Shown piece by piece: positions 55,049 through 63,080 of a stretch of DNA of 64,000 bases. The DNA comes from Fen-999 sp035505955. GTDB lineage: Bacteria; Pseudomonadota; Gammaproteobacteria; Burkholderiales; Rhodocyclaceae. How positions within the stretch are numbered: position 1 is the first letter of the stretch; each line of letters opens with the position of its first letter. The position numbers were made by a program, and so were the translations under genes. Location of the stretch: assembly GCA_035505955.1 (NCBI GenBank), contig DATJQH010000114.1, positions 1 to 64,000 of the forward strand, written 5' to 3'. Below the pieces are notes generated by a model that ran no database searches, was not told the DNA's origin, and saw only the letters and a program-made list of their open reading frames with translations.

Positions 55049-55183
55049 TCAAACGCCGAGGCGCTGCCGACCCTTGGCACGACGTGCCCTAATGACGGCG
55101 CGACCACCCCGTGTGCGCATGCGCACCAGGAATCCGTGAGTCCGTTTGCGACGAACCACAGACGGCTGGTAAGTCCGTTTCAT
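55049..55183 (-). CDS. rpmH: 50S ribosomal protein L34
   Basis: The minus strand from ATG 55183 encodes 44 residues: MKRTYQPSVVRRKRTHGFLV, then RMRTRGGRAVI and a basic end KGRQRLGV. This is the L34 sequence, complete, with stop at 55049-55051. It is too short for ordinary ORF thresholds and is easily missed. It heads the rpmH-rnpA-yidD-yidC-mnmE run. Confidence 0.98.
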   Translation of the reverse strand: MKRTYQPSVVRRKRTHGFLVRMRTRGGRAVIRARRAKGRQRLGV

Positions 55184-55411
55184 GGCTTAACCCCTGAGAA
55201 AGTGAAACGCGAGATTACAGCGTCCCACCATTTCGTTGTCAAGATCATTTTTCCTCCCCCCCTTGTGGATAACTCACTGCGAACGAGCTAAAATGCAGCC
55301 TCAAATCCCACCGGAGGCCGCACCCGACGCTGGGCTTCCGTGACGAATAACACTTTATTTTCAATAATATATCAAATGTCAGGTGCTGCCTCGGTATGCG
55401 AAAGCACTCGC
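55184..55411. other. Candidate replication origin (oriC), rpmH-dnaA intergenic region
   Basis: The 228-base gap separates divergent rpmH and dnaA, where the coding strand switches for tens of kilobases on the left. It contains a perfect DnaA box (TTATCCACA on the minus strand, 55264-55272) and a very A/T-rich stretch (55345-55377) suited to unwinding. Only one perfect box is visible here; others may be weak. The dnaA-dnaN gap also has boxes, so the functional origin may span or lie in either. Confidence 0.6.
55214..55242 (-). promoter_or_regulatory. Promoter of the rpmH operon
   Basis: On the minus strand a perfect TTGACA, a 17-base spacer and TGTAAT (55219-55214). The start of transcription would be near 55207, about 25 bases before the rpmH ATG. 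Confidence 0.8.
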
Positions 55412-56779
55412 ATGACTGACTTCTGGTCCCATTGCCTCACGAGCTTCCAGGATGAGTTGCCTGCCCAGCAATTCAACTCCTGGATCAAGGCGTTGCGCAT
55501 CGAGGCCGACGCCCCTGGACATTACCGCCTGCTTGCCCCGAACCGCTTCGTTCTGCAATGGGTACGCGAGCGCTATCTGGCCCGCATCGAAGGTCTACTC
55601 AAGGAATTCCATCCGGACGCATCCGGGTTGACCCTGTCCCTCGACGAAAGCGCGCCTCCAATGCCTGCCGCCGCCTCAGAACCCATTGTCGAGTTGGCAG
55701 ACTCATCTCAGCAAGCACTCAAGGCGACCGCTCCCCGTGGCGCCGACCCCATTTACGAAAAGACGCGCCTGAACAGCGATTTCACGTTCGACACATTGGT
55801 AACGGGTCGATCCAATGACCTGGCGCGCGCGGCAGCCCAGCAGGTCGGCCTCAACCCGGGTGTGTCCTACAACCCATTGTTCGTCTATGGCGGCGTCGGA
55901 CTTGGCAAGACCCACCTGGTACATGCACTTGGAAATGAGGTCTGGCGCCATCATCCCGGAAAGATCGTCCGCTACATTCACGCGCACGATTACATCGCCG
56001 ACGTGGTGCGTGCTTACCAGCAAAAGGCCTTTGATACCTTCAAACGTTACTACTGCTCGCTCGACCTCCTGATCATCGACGACATTCAGTTCCTGAACGG
56101 CAAGGATCGCACGCAGGAGGAGTTCTTCTTTGCGTTCAACGCACTGATCGAAGCAAAGAAGCAGATCGTCATCACCTGTGATACCTATCCCAAGGATATT
56201 CAGGGGCTGGAAAACCGGCTTATATCGCGCTTCGACTGCGGGCTTACGGTGCAGGTCGAGCCGCCGGAACTGGAAATGCGCGTCGCGATCCTCAAGAAGA
56301 AGGCTGAGGCTGTGTCGGTTTCGCTTACCGACGATGTAGCGTTTCTGATCGCCAAGAACCTTCGATCCAATGTTCGCGAACTCGAGGGTGCGCTGAATCG
56401 CGTCATCGCCTTCGCCCGATTCCACAACCGGGACTTCAACATCGAGATCGCCAAGGAGGCACTCAAAGACGTCCTTGGTGCCCACAACAGGCAAATCACA
56501 CTCGAACTGATCCAGAAGTACGTGTCCGACTACTACAAGATCAAGGTCGCGGACATGTACTCACAGAAGCGGACGAGGGCCGTAGCCAGACCAAGACAAG
56601 TCGCGATGTGGCTTTCCCGCGAACTGACGCCACACAGCCTGCCGGAAATTGGCGACGCCTTCGGCGGTCGCGATCACACAACAGTTCTGCATGCCTGTCG
56701 GACTATTACCGACCTTCGCAGCAAGGATGGTCACCTCAATAATGACTTGCACGTGCTGCTGCAATCGATCAAGGGATGA
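55412..56779 (+). CDS. dnaA: Chromosomal replication initiator DnaA
   Basis: This 455-residue AAA+ protein starts at ATG 55412 (MTDFWSHCLTSFQDELPAQQ), the usual domain I start; upstream GTG 55340 and ATG 55379 add non-homologous residues. Domain III has Walker A GGVGLGKTHLVHALG and Walker B DLLIIDDIQFLNG. Domain IV binds DNA through GGRDHTTVLHACRTI. It melts oriC and loads the helicase. Confidence 0.96.
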   Translation: MTDFWSHCLTSFQDELPAQQFNSWIKALRIEADAPGHYRLLAPNRFVLQWVRERYLARIEGLLKEFHPDASGLTLSLDESAPPMPAAASEPIVELADSSQQALKATAPRGADPIYEKTRLNSDFTFDTLVTGRSNDLARAAAQQVGLNPGVSYNPLFVYGGVGLGKTHLVHALGNEVWRHHPGKIVRYIHAHDYIADVVRAYQQKAFDTFKRYYCSLDLLIIDDIQFLNGKDRTQEEFFFAFNALIEAKKQIVITCDTYPKDIQGLENRLISRFDCGLTVQVEPPELEMRVAILKKKAEAVSVSLTDDVAFLIAKNLRSNVRELEGALNRVIAFARFHNRDFNIEIAKEALKDVLGAHNRQITLELIQKYVSDYYKIKVADMYSQKRTRAVARPRQVAMWLSRELTPHSLPEIGDAFGGRDHTTVLHACRTITDLRSKDGHLNNDLHVLLQSIKG

Positions 56780-56979
56780 CTGTAGATAGGCGCAGGATAA
56801 TTTGTGGATAACTAGTAACTATTGATTCACTCTTGATTGCATACACATTGCCGCACACTGGATCACCAAGCTATGCCCAAGGTTACGAAGTACCTATCGA
56901 TATGAATCCACGACATAACTGTCTGTTACCCACAACCTTCGACCACCTTCATTATCAGTCTTAAAGGGAGATATAAAGA
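56780..56979. other. dnaA-dnaN intergenic region with DnaA boxes
   Basis: This 200-base, relatively A/T-rich gap holds one perfect DnaA box (TGTGGATAA, 56803-56811) and one near-match TTACCCACA (56926-56934). It ends with the dnaN ribosome site AAAGGGAG. It could be part of the origin or autoregulate dnaA-dnaN. Confidence 0.55.
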
Positions 56980-58083
56980 ATGCTCCTGTACAAAGGTCCC
57001 CGCGACCAGATACTGACGCCGCTGCAGTCCGTCTGCGGCATTGTCGAGAAGCGCCATACGCTGCCTATTCTTTCGAACGTCCTCATCGAGAAGAACGGTG
57101 AACGGCTGACCTTGCTCGCTACCGACATCGAAATCCAGATCACCACCGGAACACAGGTGAGCGGGACGGAGAAAGCGGCGATGACGGTCGCGGCGCGCAA
57201 GCTGCAGGACATTCTCCGTTCGCTGCCCGAGTCGGCGGAAGTCAGCTTGACGCTTGACGACAAGCGTTTGCAGGTGAAGGCGGGCAAGAGCCGCTTCAAT
57301 CTACAGACGCTGCCGGCCGAAGATTTCCCGCGCATGTCGAACGCCGATGGTCAGGCGGCGAAGATCAAGATGACGCAAAGGCAGTTCAAGCATCTCATAG
57401 CGCTCGTGCAATACTCGATGGCGCAGCAGGACATACGTTATTACCTCAATGGGCTGTTGCTGATCGTGAACGGCCAGGAAATGCGCGTCGTCGCCACCGA
57501 CGGCCACAGACTGGCGTTTGCCAGTGAAGGCCTGGCGGAAAGCTACGGGCGCACCGAGGTCATCGTCCCCCGCAAGACGATTCTCGAGCTGTCGCGGCAG
57601 CTGGCCGACAACGACGAACCCTTGGAAATAGACTTGACCGCGACGCAGGCGCAGTTCCGGTTCGGTGATATCGAACTCGTTTCCAAGCTCATCGACGGTA
57701 AGTTCCCCGATTACGAGCGCGTCATTCCCCAACAGCACTCCAAGGTGCTGCAACTTCGGCGCGACCAGTTGCTGCAGTCGCTGTTGCGCGCGGCCATCCT
57801 GACGAACGAGAAGTTCCGCGGCGTCCGCCTCGTACTCGGCGATGGCAGCCTGAAGATCATTTCCACCAACGCCGAGCAGGAAGAGGCCCAGGAGGAAATC
57901 GAGGTTGATTACCACGGTGAGGCACTCGACGTAGGATTCAACGTCACCTACCTGCTCGACGTTCTCAACAACGTCGCCACCGAGTTCATCCACTGCAAGC
58001 TGGCCGACGCGAGCTCGAGCGCGCTGTTCGTGCTGCCGGACAATGACCGCTTCAAGTACGTTGTGATGCCAATGCGCATCTAA
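56980..58083 (+). CDS. dnaN: DNA polymerase III sliding clamp (beta subunit)
   Basis: This 367-residue protein has three clamp domains that dimerise into the ring around DNA. It begins MLLYKGPRDQILTPLQSVCG and ends in YVVMPMRI, the usual clamp ending. VATDGHRLAFAS is a further family motif. The gap to gyrB is 12 bases. Confidence 0.97.
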   Translation: MLLYKGPRDQILTPLQSVCGIVEKRHTLPILSNVLIEKNGERLTLLATDIEIQITTGTQVSGTEKAAMTVAARKLQDILRSLPESAEVSLTLDDKRLQVKAGKSRFNLQTLPAEDFPRMSNADGQAAKIKMTQRQFKHLIALVQYSMAQQDIRYYLNGLLLIVNGQEMRVVATDGHRLAFASEGLAESYGRTEVIVPRKTILELSRQLADNDEPLEIDLTATQAQFRFGDIELVSKLIDGKFPDYERVIPQQHSKVLQLRRDQLLQSLLRAAILTNEKFRGVRLVLGDGSLKIISTNAEQEEAQEEIEVDYHGEALDVGFNVTYLLDVLNNVATEFIHCKLADASSSALFVLPDNDRFKYVVMPMRI

Positions 58084-58095
58084 CCGGGAAGTTCA

Positions 58096-60567
58096 ATGAC
58101 GCAGGACAACAGACAAGCAAGCCAGAACGGTGGCTACGACGAGGACTCGATCCAGCAGCTCGAAGGCCTGGAGGCCGTCCGCAAGAGGCCCGGAATGTAC
58201 ATCGGCGACACTTCCGATGGAACCGGCCTTCACCACATGGTCTTCGAGGTCGTCGACAATGCGATCGACGAGGCCTTGGCGGGTTACTGTGACGACATTG
58301 TCATCACGATCCATCCGGACAACTCGATTTCCGTAGCGGACAACGGCCGCGGCATTCCGACGGGCATCAAGTTCGACGACAAGCACGAGCCGAAACGTTC
58401 GGCCGCCGAGATCGTGATGTGCGTCCTGCATGCAGGCGGAAAATTCAACCAGAATTCCTACAAAGTCTCCGGCGGCCTTCATGGCGTCGGCGTTTCCTGC
58501 GTCAATGCCTTGTCGAAATGGTTGCGCCTGACCGTGCGCCGCGACGGCAGGAAGCATTTCATGGAATTCCAGCGTGGCCACGCCGTCGATCGCACCATCG
58601 AAGTCCAGAATGGCGTCGAAGTCAGCCCGCTCAAGCTTGTCGGCGACGCCCAGGGCACGGGCACGGAGGTCCATTTCCTCGCCGACGATGAAATCTTCGA
58701 TGTCATCGAGTTCCATTACGACATCCTCGCCAAGCGTCTGCGCGAGCTGTCCTTTCTCAATAATGGCGTCAAGATCAAGCTGATCGATCAGCGTACGGGC
58801 AAAGCCGAAGACTTCGCGTTCGCCGGCGGCGTGAAGGGCTTCGTTGACTACATCAACCGCAGCAAGACGGTCCTGCATCCGAATGTCTTCTACGCGACGG
58901 GTGAATCGCAACTTCCCGCCGGCGGCAGCATCGGCGTTGAGGTCGCCATGCAATGGAATGATTCCTACGCCGAGCAGGTGTTGTGTTTCACGAACAACAT
59001 TCCGCAGTCCGACGGCGGCACCCACCTGACCGGCCTGCGTGCCGCAATGACGCGCGTCATCAACAAGTACATCGAAGAGAACGAGGTCGCCAAGAAAGCC
59101 AAGGTCGAGATCTCGGGCGACGACATGCGCGAAGGCCTCGCCTGCGTGCTCTCCATCAAGATGCCCGATCCGAAGTTTGCTTCACAGACCAAGATGAAGC
59201 TGGTGTCTTCTGAAGCCAGGCCTGCGGTCGAGGAGGTGGTTGCGGCCAAGCTCGCGGAGTTCCTGCTCGAGAAGCCGGCGGACGCCAAGATCATCACCGG
59301 CAAGATCGTCGAAGCGGCGCGGGCGCGCGAGGCTGCGCGCAAGGCGCGGGAGATGACCCGGCGCAAGGGCGTGCTGGACAACATCGGCCTGCCCGGCAAG
59401 CTGGCCGATTGCCAGGAAAAGGACCCGGCGCTCTGCGAGCTCTATATCGTCGAGGGAGATTCCGCCGGCGGTTCCGCCAAGCAAGGCCGTGACCGCAAGT
59501 TCCAGGCGATCCTGCCGTTGCGCGGCAAGGTGCTCAACGTCGAGAAGGCGCGCCTGGACAAAGTCATTTCCTCCGAGCAGATCGTCACCTTGCTCACGGC
59601 TTTGGGCTGCGGTATCGGCGACGACTACAAGCAGGAAAAGCTCCGCTACCACCGCATCATCATCATGACGGACGCGGATGTCGATGGCGCCCATATCCGC
59701 ACGCTGCTGCTGACCTTCTTCTACCGGCAAATGCCGCAACTTGTCGAAGGCGGCCACGTCTACATCGCCCAGCCCCCGCTCTACAAGATCAAGCACGGGC
59801 GAAGCGAGCTCTACATCAAGGACGATCACGCGCTCAACCAGCACCTCCTTACGCTCGCGCTGACGGACGCCGCGCTGCTGCCGCCGGACGCTTCGGCCAT
59901 CGAGGGCGAAGCGCTCGGCGAAGTGGCTCGCGCCTACCTGCTCTCGGAGGCCGTCATCAAGCGGCTGGCCGACTTCATCGAGCCGGGCGTACTGCATGCA
60001 GTGCTGGCCAGAAACATCGCCATCGACCTTGTCGACGAAAACGCCGCGCGCGCCAGTGCCGCCCGCGTGTCTGCCCACGCGCCCAAAGGCGTGCGCGTGT
60101 CCGCCGAATACCACGGCAAGTCGGAGAGCTGGCGTTTGCGCGTCGAGCGCCTGCGCCACGGCAACCTGCGCACGGGCCACATCGACACCGAATTCCTGCA
60201 CTCCGGCGACTTCGGCCAGATCCGCAGCACCGCCCAGCTGATCGTGGGCCTGGGGGAGTCAGGCCTGACGGTGCGCCGCGGCGACAAGTCGCAGGCCGTG
60301 GCGAGCTTCGCCGAAGCCATGAACTGGCTCCTGGCCGAAGTGGAACGCGGCCTGTCCAAGCAGCGCTACAAGGGTCTGGGGGAAATGAACCCCGAGCAGC
60401 TTTGGGAAACCACCATGGACCCGGCTGTACGGCGTCTGCTCAAGGTGCAGATCGAGGATGCGATCGCGGCCGACGAAATCTTCACGACGTTGATGGGCGA
60501 TAACGTCGAGCCACGGCGCGCGTTCATCGAGTCGAACGCGCTCTACGCCCGCAATATCGATGTCTAA
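58096..60567 (+). CDS. gyrB: DNA gyrase subunit B
   Basis: This 823-residue type II topoisomerase subunit has a GHKL ATPase domain (DNAIDEALAGYCDDI, DNGRGIPTG, GGLHGVGVSCVNALS) and a TOPRIM domain (VEGDSAGGSAKQGRDR; DADVDGAHIRTLLL). The length fits the long GyrB with a DNA-binding insertion, as in gammaproteobacteria and betaproteobacteria. recF, often between dnaN and gyrB, is absent. Confidence 0.97.
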   Translation: MTQDNRQASQNGGYDEDSIQQLEGLEAVRKRPGMYIGDTSDGTGLHHMVFEVVDNAIDEALAGYCDDIVITIHPDNSISVADNGRGIPTGIKFDDKHEPKRSAAEIVMCVLHAGGKFNQNSYKVSGGLHGVGVSCVNALSKWLRLTVRRDGRKHFMEFQRGHAVDRTIEVQNGVEVSPLKLVGDAQGTGTEVHFLADDEIFDVIEFHYDILAKRLRELSFLNNGVKIKLIDQRTGKAEDFAFAGGVKGFVDYINRSKTVLHPNVFYATGESQLPAGGSIGVEVAMQWNDSYAEQVLCFTNNIPQSDGGTHLTGLRAAMTRVINKYIEENEVAKKAKVEISGDDMREGLACVLSIKMPDPKFASQTKMKLVSSEARPAVEEVVAAKLAEFLLEKPADAKIITGKIVEAARAREAARKAREMTRRKGVLDNIGLPGKLADCQEKDPALCELYIVEGDSAGGSAKQGRDRKFQAILPLRGKVLNVEKARLDKVISSEQIVTLLTALGCGIGDDYKQEKLRYHRIIIMTDADVDGAHIRTLLLTFFYRQMPQLVEGGHVYIAQPPLYKIKHGRSELYIKDDHALNQHLLTLALTDAALLPPDASAIEGEALGEVARAYLLSEAVIKRLADFIEPGVLHAVLARNIAIDLVDENAARASAARVSAHAPKGVRVSAEYHGKSESWRLRVERLRHGNLRTGHIDTEFLHSGDFGQIRSTAQLIVGLGESGLTVRRGDKSQAVASFAEAMNWLLAEVERGLSKQRYKGLGEMNPEQLWETTMDPAVRRLLKVQIEDAIAADEIFTTLMGDNVEPRRAFIESNALYARNIDV

Positions 60568-60570
60568 GAC

Positions 60571-60831
60571 GTGCCGGATTTCGCAATGAACGACGAACTC
60601 GAGATCGTGCGTGGCTTTCTCAAGGAGCGTCTCAACGTCGATCCGGCGCGGGTCGCGCCTGCGGCGACCCTCAAGGAACTGGATATCGATTCGCTCATGC
60701 TGCTCGAACTCTTCTTCGAATTCGAAGAACGGCTCAATATCAGTCTGTCGCAAAATCTGCCGACGCCGAAGACTGTCGGCGACATGATCCGGATCGTCGA
60801 GAGGCTGCGCGGCACGGCGAAGGCGGGCTAG
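60571..60831 (+). CDS. Acyl carrier protein, cluster type 1
   Basis: This small acidic helical protein has LDIDSLMLLEL; the Ser (Ser36 from ATG 60586) would carry phosphopantetheine. GTG 60571 or ATG 60586 could be the start. It is just after gyrB and three bases before the ketosynthase gene. It is more divergent than a housekeeping AcpP (no GADSLD), fitting specialised biosynthesis of an aryl-polyene-like product. Confidence 0.85.
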   Translation: MPDFAMNDELEIVRGFLKERLNVDPARVAPAATLKELDIDSLMLLELFFEFEERLNISLSQNLPTPKTVGDMIRIVERLRGTAKAG

Positions 60832-60833
60832 CT

Positions 60834-62096
60834 GTGGTCAGACGACGCGTAGCCATCACCGGGATCGGAATGGTCAGCCCGTTCGGGGGCACGACGGCCG
60901 ACTTCTTCGGCCGCATGCTGGCTGCTGAGTCCTGCATCGACTACTACACGACCGACGACAAGCCGCGACCGCTGGCAATGCCGGCGGTGCGCTGCAAGTC
61001 GTTCGACGCCGAAGCCGCGATCGGGCGACCGCTTTTCGGGACCATGGACCGCTTCGCGCAGCTCGGTTACGTGGCCGCGCGCGAGGCGTGGGCGCATGCC
61101 GGCTTCGATCCCAACGACCGTCAGGAGAAGACCCATGCCGGCGTCTCCTGGGGCACTGCGCTGGGCGGCACGCTGGCTTATGAACGGGGCTACCGCGACC
61201 TGTGGCAGAACGGCCGCGAGCGCATCACCCCGTTGTCGGTCGTCCTGGGCATGAACAATGCCGCGTCGGCCCACATCGCGATCCAGTTCGGCCTCGGTAA
61301 TTCCTGCCTGAGTTACACCGTCGCCTGTGCCTCGGCCGCTGCGGCGATCGGCGAAGCCTACCGCCGCATTCGTGCGGGCGACGCCAAGATCATGCTCACG
61401 GGCGGCTCGGACGCACCGCTGTGCTACGGCGTCGTGCGTGCCTGGGAGGCCTTGCGCGTGCTCGCACCCGGGGACCAGGAGTCGGCGACGCGCGCGTGTC
61501 GGCCGTTCGGAGTGGATCGCGGCGGGCTGGTCCTCGGCGAAGGGGCGGCGGCGCTGGTGCTGGAAGACTGGCAGCATGCCGTCGATCGCGGCGCACCCAT
61601 TCTGGCGGAACTGGCCGGCTACGGCGCCACCGCGGACCACAGCCACCTGGTACGTCCGGACACGGCCGGGCAGATCCGCGCCCTGCAGCTCGCGCTGAGC
61701 GACGCGGAACTTCAGCCCGGCCAGGTGGGCTATGTAAACGCCCACGGCACTGCCACGCCCGAAGGCGATCCGACCGAGGTCGAGGCATTGCGCGCAGTCT
61801 TCGGCGCGCGGTCCGAGACGCTCCCCGTCAGCGCGACGAAATCCATGCACGGTCACATGATGGGCGCTTCCGGTGCCGTCGAGGCCGTCATCACGGTCCT
61901 GGCGTTGCGGCAGGATGCGTTGCCGCCCACGGCCAATGTCGACGTCATCGATCCCGCCTGTGCCGGCGTACGCCATGTGCTGCACACTCCCCTGCGGGGC
62001 ACCGGCGCGCGCGTGGCGTTGTCGAATTCCTTCGCCTTCGGCGGCAGCAACGCGGTGCTCGCAGTGCGCACCGATCGCAACAATGTACCAACCTGA
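60834..62096 (+). CDS. Beta-ketoacyl-ACP synthase (KAS II/FabF-like, cluster type)
   Basis: This 420-residue condensing enzyme starts at GTG 60834. The active set is Cys165 (VACASAAAA), His304 (NAHGTATPEGD), Lys336 and His341 (KSMHGHMMGA). Both essential histidines are present, so it should be able to condense. Its sequence fits ketosynthases of aryl-polyene-type clusters, which build polyene chains with ACP-bound units. This is inferred from context. Confidence 0.88.
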   Translation: MVRRRVAITGIGMVSPFGGTTADFFGRMLAAESCIDYYTTDDKPRPLAMPAVRCKSFDAEAAIGRPLFGTMDRFAQLGYVAAREAWAHAGFDPNDRQEKTHAGVSWGTALGGTLAYERGYRDLWQNGRERITPLSVVLGMNNAASAHIAIQFGLGNSCLSYTVACASAAAAIGEAYRRIRAGDAKIMLTGGSDAPLCYGVVRAWEALRVLAPGDQESATRACRPFGVDRGGLVLGEGAAALVLEDWQHAVDRGAPILAELAGYGATADHSHLVRPDTAGQIRALQLALSDAELQPGQVGYVNAHGTATPEGDPTEVEALRAVFGARSETLPVSATKSMHGHMMGASGAVEAVITVLALRQDALPPTANVDVIDPACAGVRHVLHTPLRGTGARVALSNSFAFGGSNAVLAVRTDRNNVPT

Positions 62097-62125
62097 AATT
62101 CCGTTTCCCACGTTAAGAGTTAGCC

Positions 62126-62413
62126 ATGAGTGAACCAACTTTCGAAGCGCCCGCGACCGACGCCTTGATGGCGGAGGTGGCAACCATGATCGTCGATGCG
62201 CTGAACCTCGAAACTGCCGCTGCCGACATCAAGCCGGATACCCCGCTCTATGACGACGGGCTGGGGCTCGACTCCATCGACATCCTCGAAGTGGCTTTAG
62301 CCGTATCCAAGCGGTACGGATTCCAGCTGCGTGCCGACGACGACGACAACCTGCGCATCTTTTCGTCCTTGCGCACGTTGACCGCCCATATTGCCGCCAA
62401 TCGGACCAAGTAG
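62126..62413 (+). CDS. Acyl carrier protein, cluster type 2
   Basis: This 95-residue ACP has GLGLDSIDILEVAL with Ser50 as the phosphopantetheine site. It ends 11 bases before the COG4648-like gene. Two different ACPs around one ketosynthase is typical of aryl-polyene clusters (apeE/apeF pattern). Confidence 0.87.
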   Translation: MSEPTFEAPATDALMAEVATMIVDALNLETAAADIKPDTPLYDDGLGLDSIDILEVALAVSKRYGFQLRADDDDNLRIFSSLRTLTAHIAANRTK

Positions 62414-62423
62414 GTCCCGCGCG

Positions 62424-63080
62424 ATGCCCAGGGACGAGGCGATGGAAGCGAATCGCGACCGCACGACTGGATTGCTGGCGGCGGCCCTGACGATTGCCTA
62501 CGCCTTCTTCGCCCATTATGCCAGTGCCATTGCGGCCCTCGGACCATGGGTTCTCCTGCTCGCCGGTGCTCCCATGCTGATCGTGGGCTTCGGCTTTGCG
62601 CGCGAAAGCAGGGTCGGCGCCGCGCTCTGGGTCCTGACTGTCGCCATTCTCGCGGTCATGGCCTGGCTGTGGCCGAATCTCGACAATCCGGTAAGTTGGG
62701 TCTACTTCCTCCAGCACTTTGCCGTGAACGCGGTTCTGGCGCTCCTTTTCGGGCGCTCGCTCCTGGCGCGGCGGCGGCCGCTGTGCACAGTCTTCGCCAG
62801 TACCGTGCATGAGGAGATGACGCCACAACTCGTGCGCTACACGCGCCATATCACCGCCGCGTGGACGTTCTTCTTCGCCGCATCGGCCCTGCTTTCGGCT
62901 TCGCTCTTCTTCTTCGCGCCGATCGATGCCTGGTCGATGTATGCGAACATCCTGACGCTGCCGCTCGTCGGCATCATGTTTCTCGCGGAAAACCAGGTGC
63001 GCAAGCACGTGCTGCCCGAACGCGACCAGGCAGGTTTGCGGGAAACCGTGCGCGCATTCCGCGCCACCTTCCGCCCGTGA
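62424..63080 (+). CDS. COG4648-like membrane protein of aryl-polyene type cluster
   Basis: This 218-residue protein has about six hydrophobic segments, from LLAAALTIAYAFFAHYASA to SMYANILTLPLVGIMFLAEN, and the motif YTRHITAAWTFFFAASALLS. This resembles the ApeG-type membrane protein of aryl-polyene clusters. ATG 62424 or 62442 may be the start. The stop overlaps the GTG of the next gene (GTGA). Confidence 0.7.
   Translation: MPRDEAMEANRDRTTGLLAAALTIAYAFFAHYASAIAALGPWVLLLAGAPMLIVGFGFARESRVGAALWVLTVAILAVMAWLWPNLDNPVSWVYFLQHFAVNAVLALLFGRSLLARRRPLCTVFASTVHEEMTPQLVRYTRHITAAWTFFFAASALLSASLFFFAPIDAWSMYANILTLPLVGIMFLAENQVRKHVLPERDQAGLRETVRAFRATFRP

Noticed and set aside
55009..55107. Longer rnpA reading frame starting at GTG 55107
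   Set aside because: It overlaps nearly half of rpmH; the family start FRFP is at 55008.
58619..58645. GAAGTCAGCC in gyrB, matching the left arm of the repeat
   Set aside because: No ACGCC arm at the fixed distance.
60871..60896. GTCAGCC followed by GCACGACG in the ketosynthase gene, similar to the dispersed repeat
   Set aside because: Spacing and right arm differ, and the protein motif GMVSPFGG is conserved in all FabF-like enzymes, which explains the similarity.
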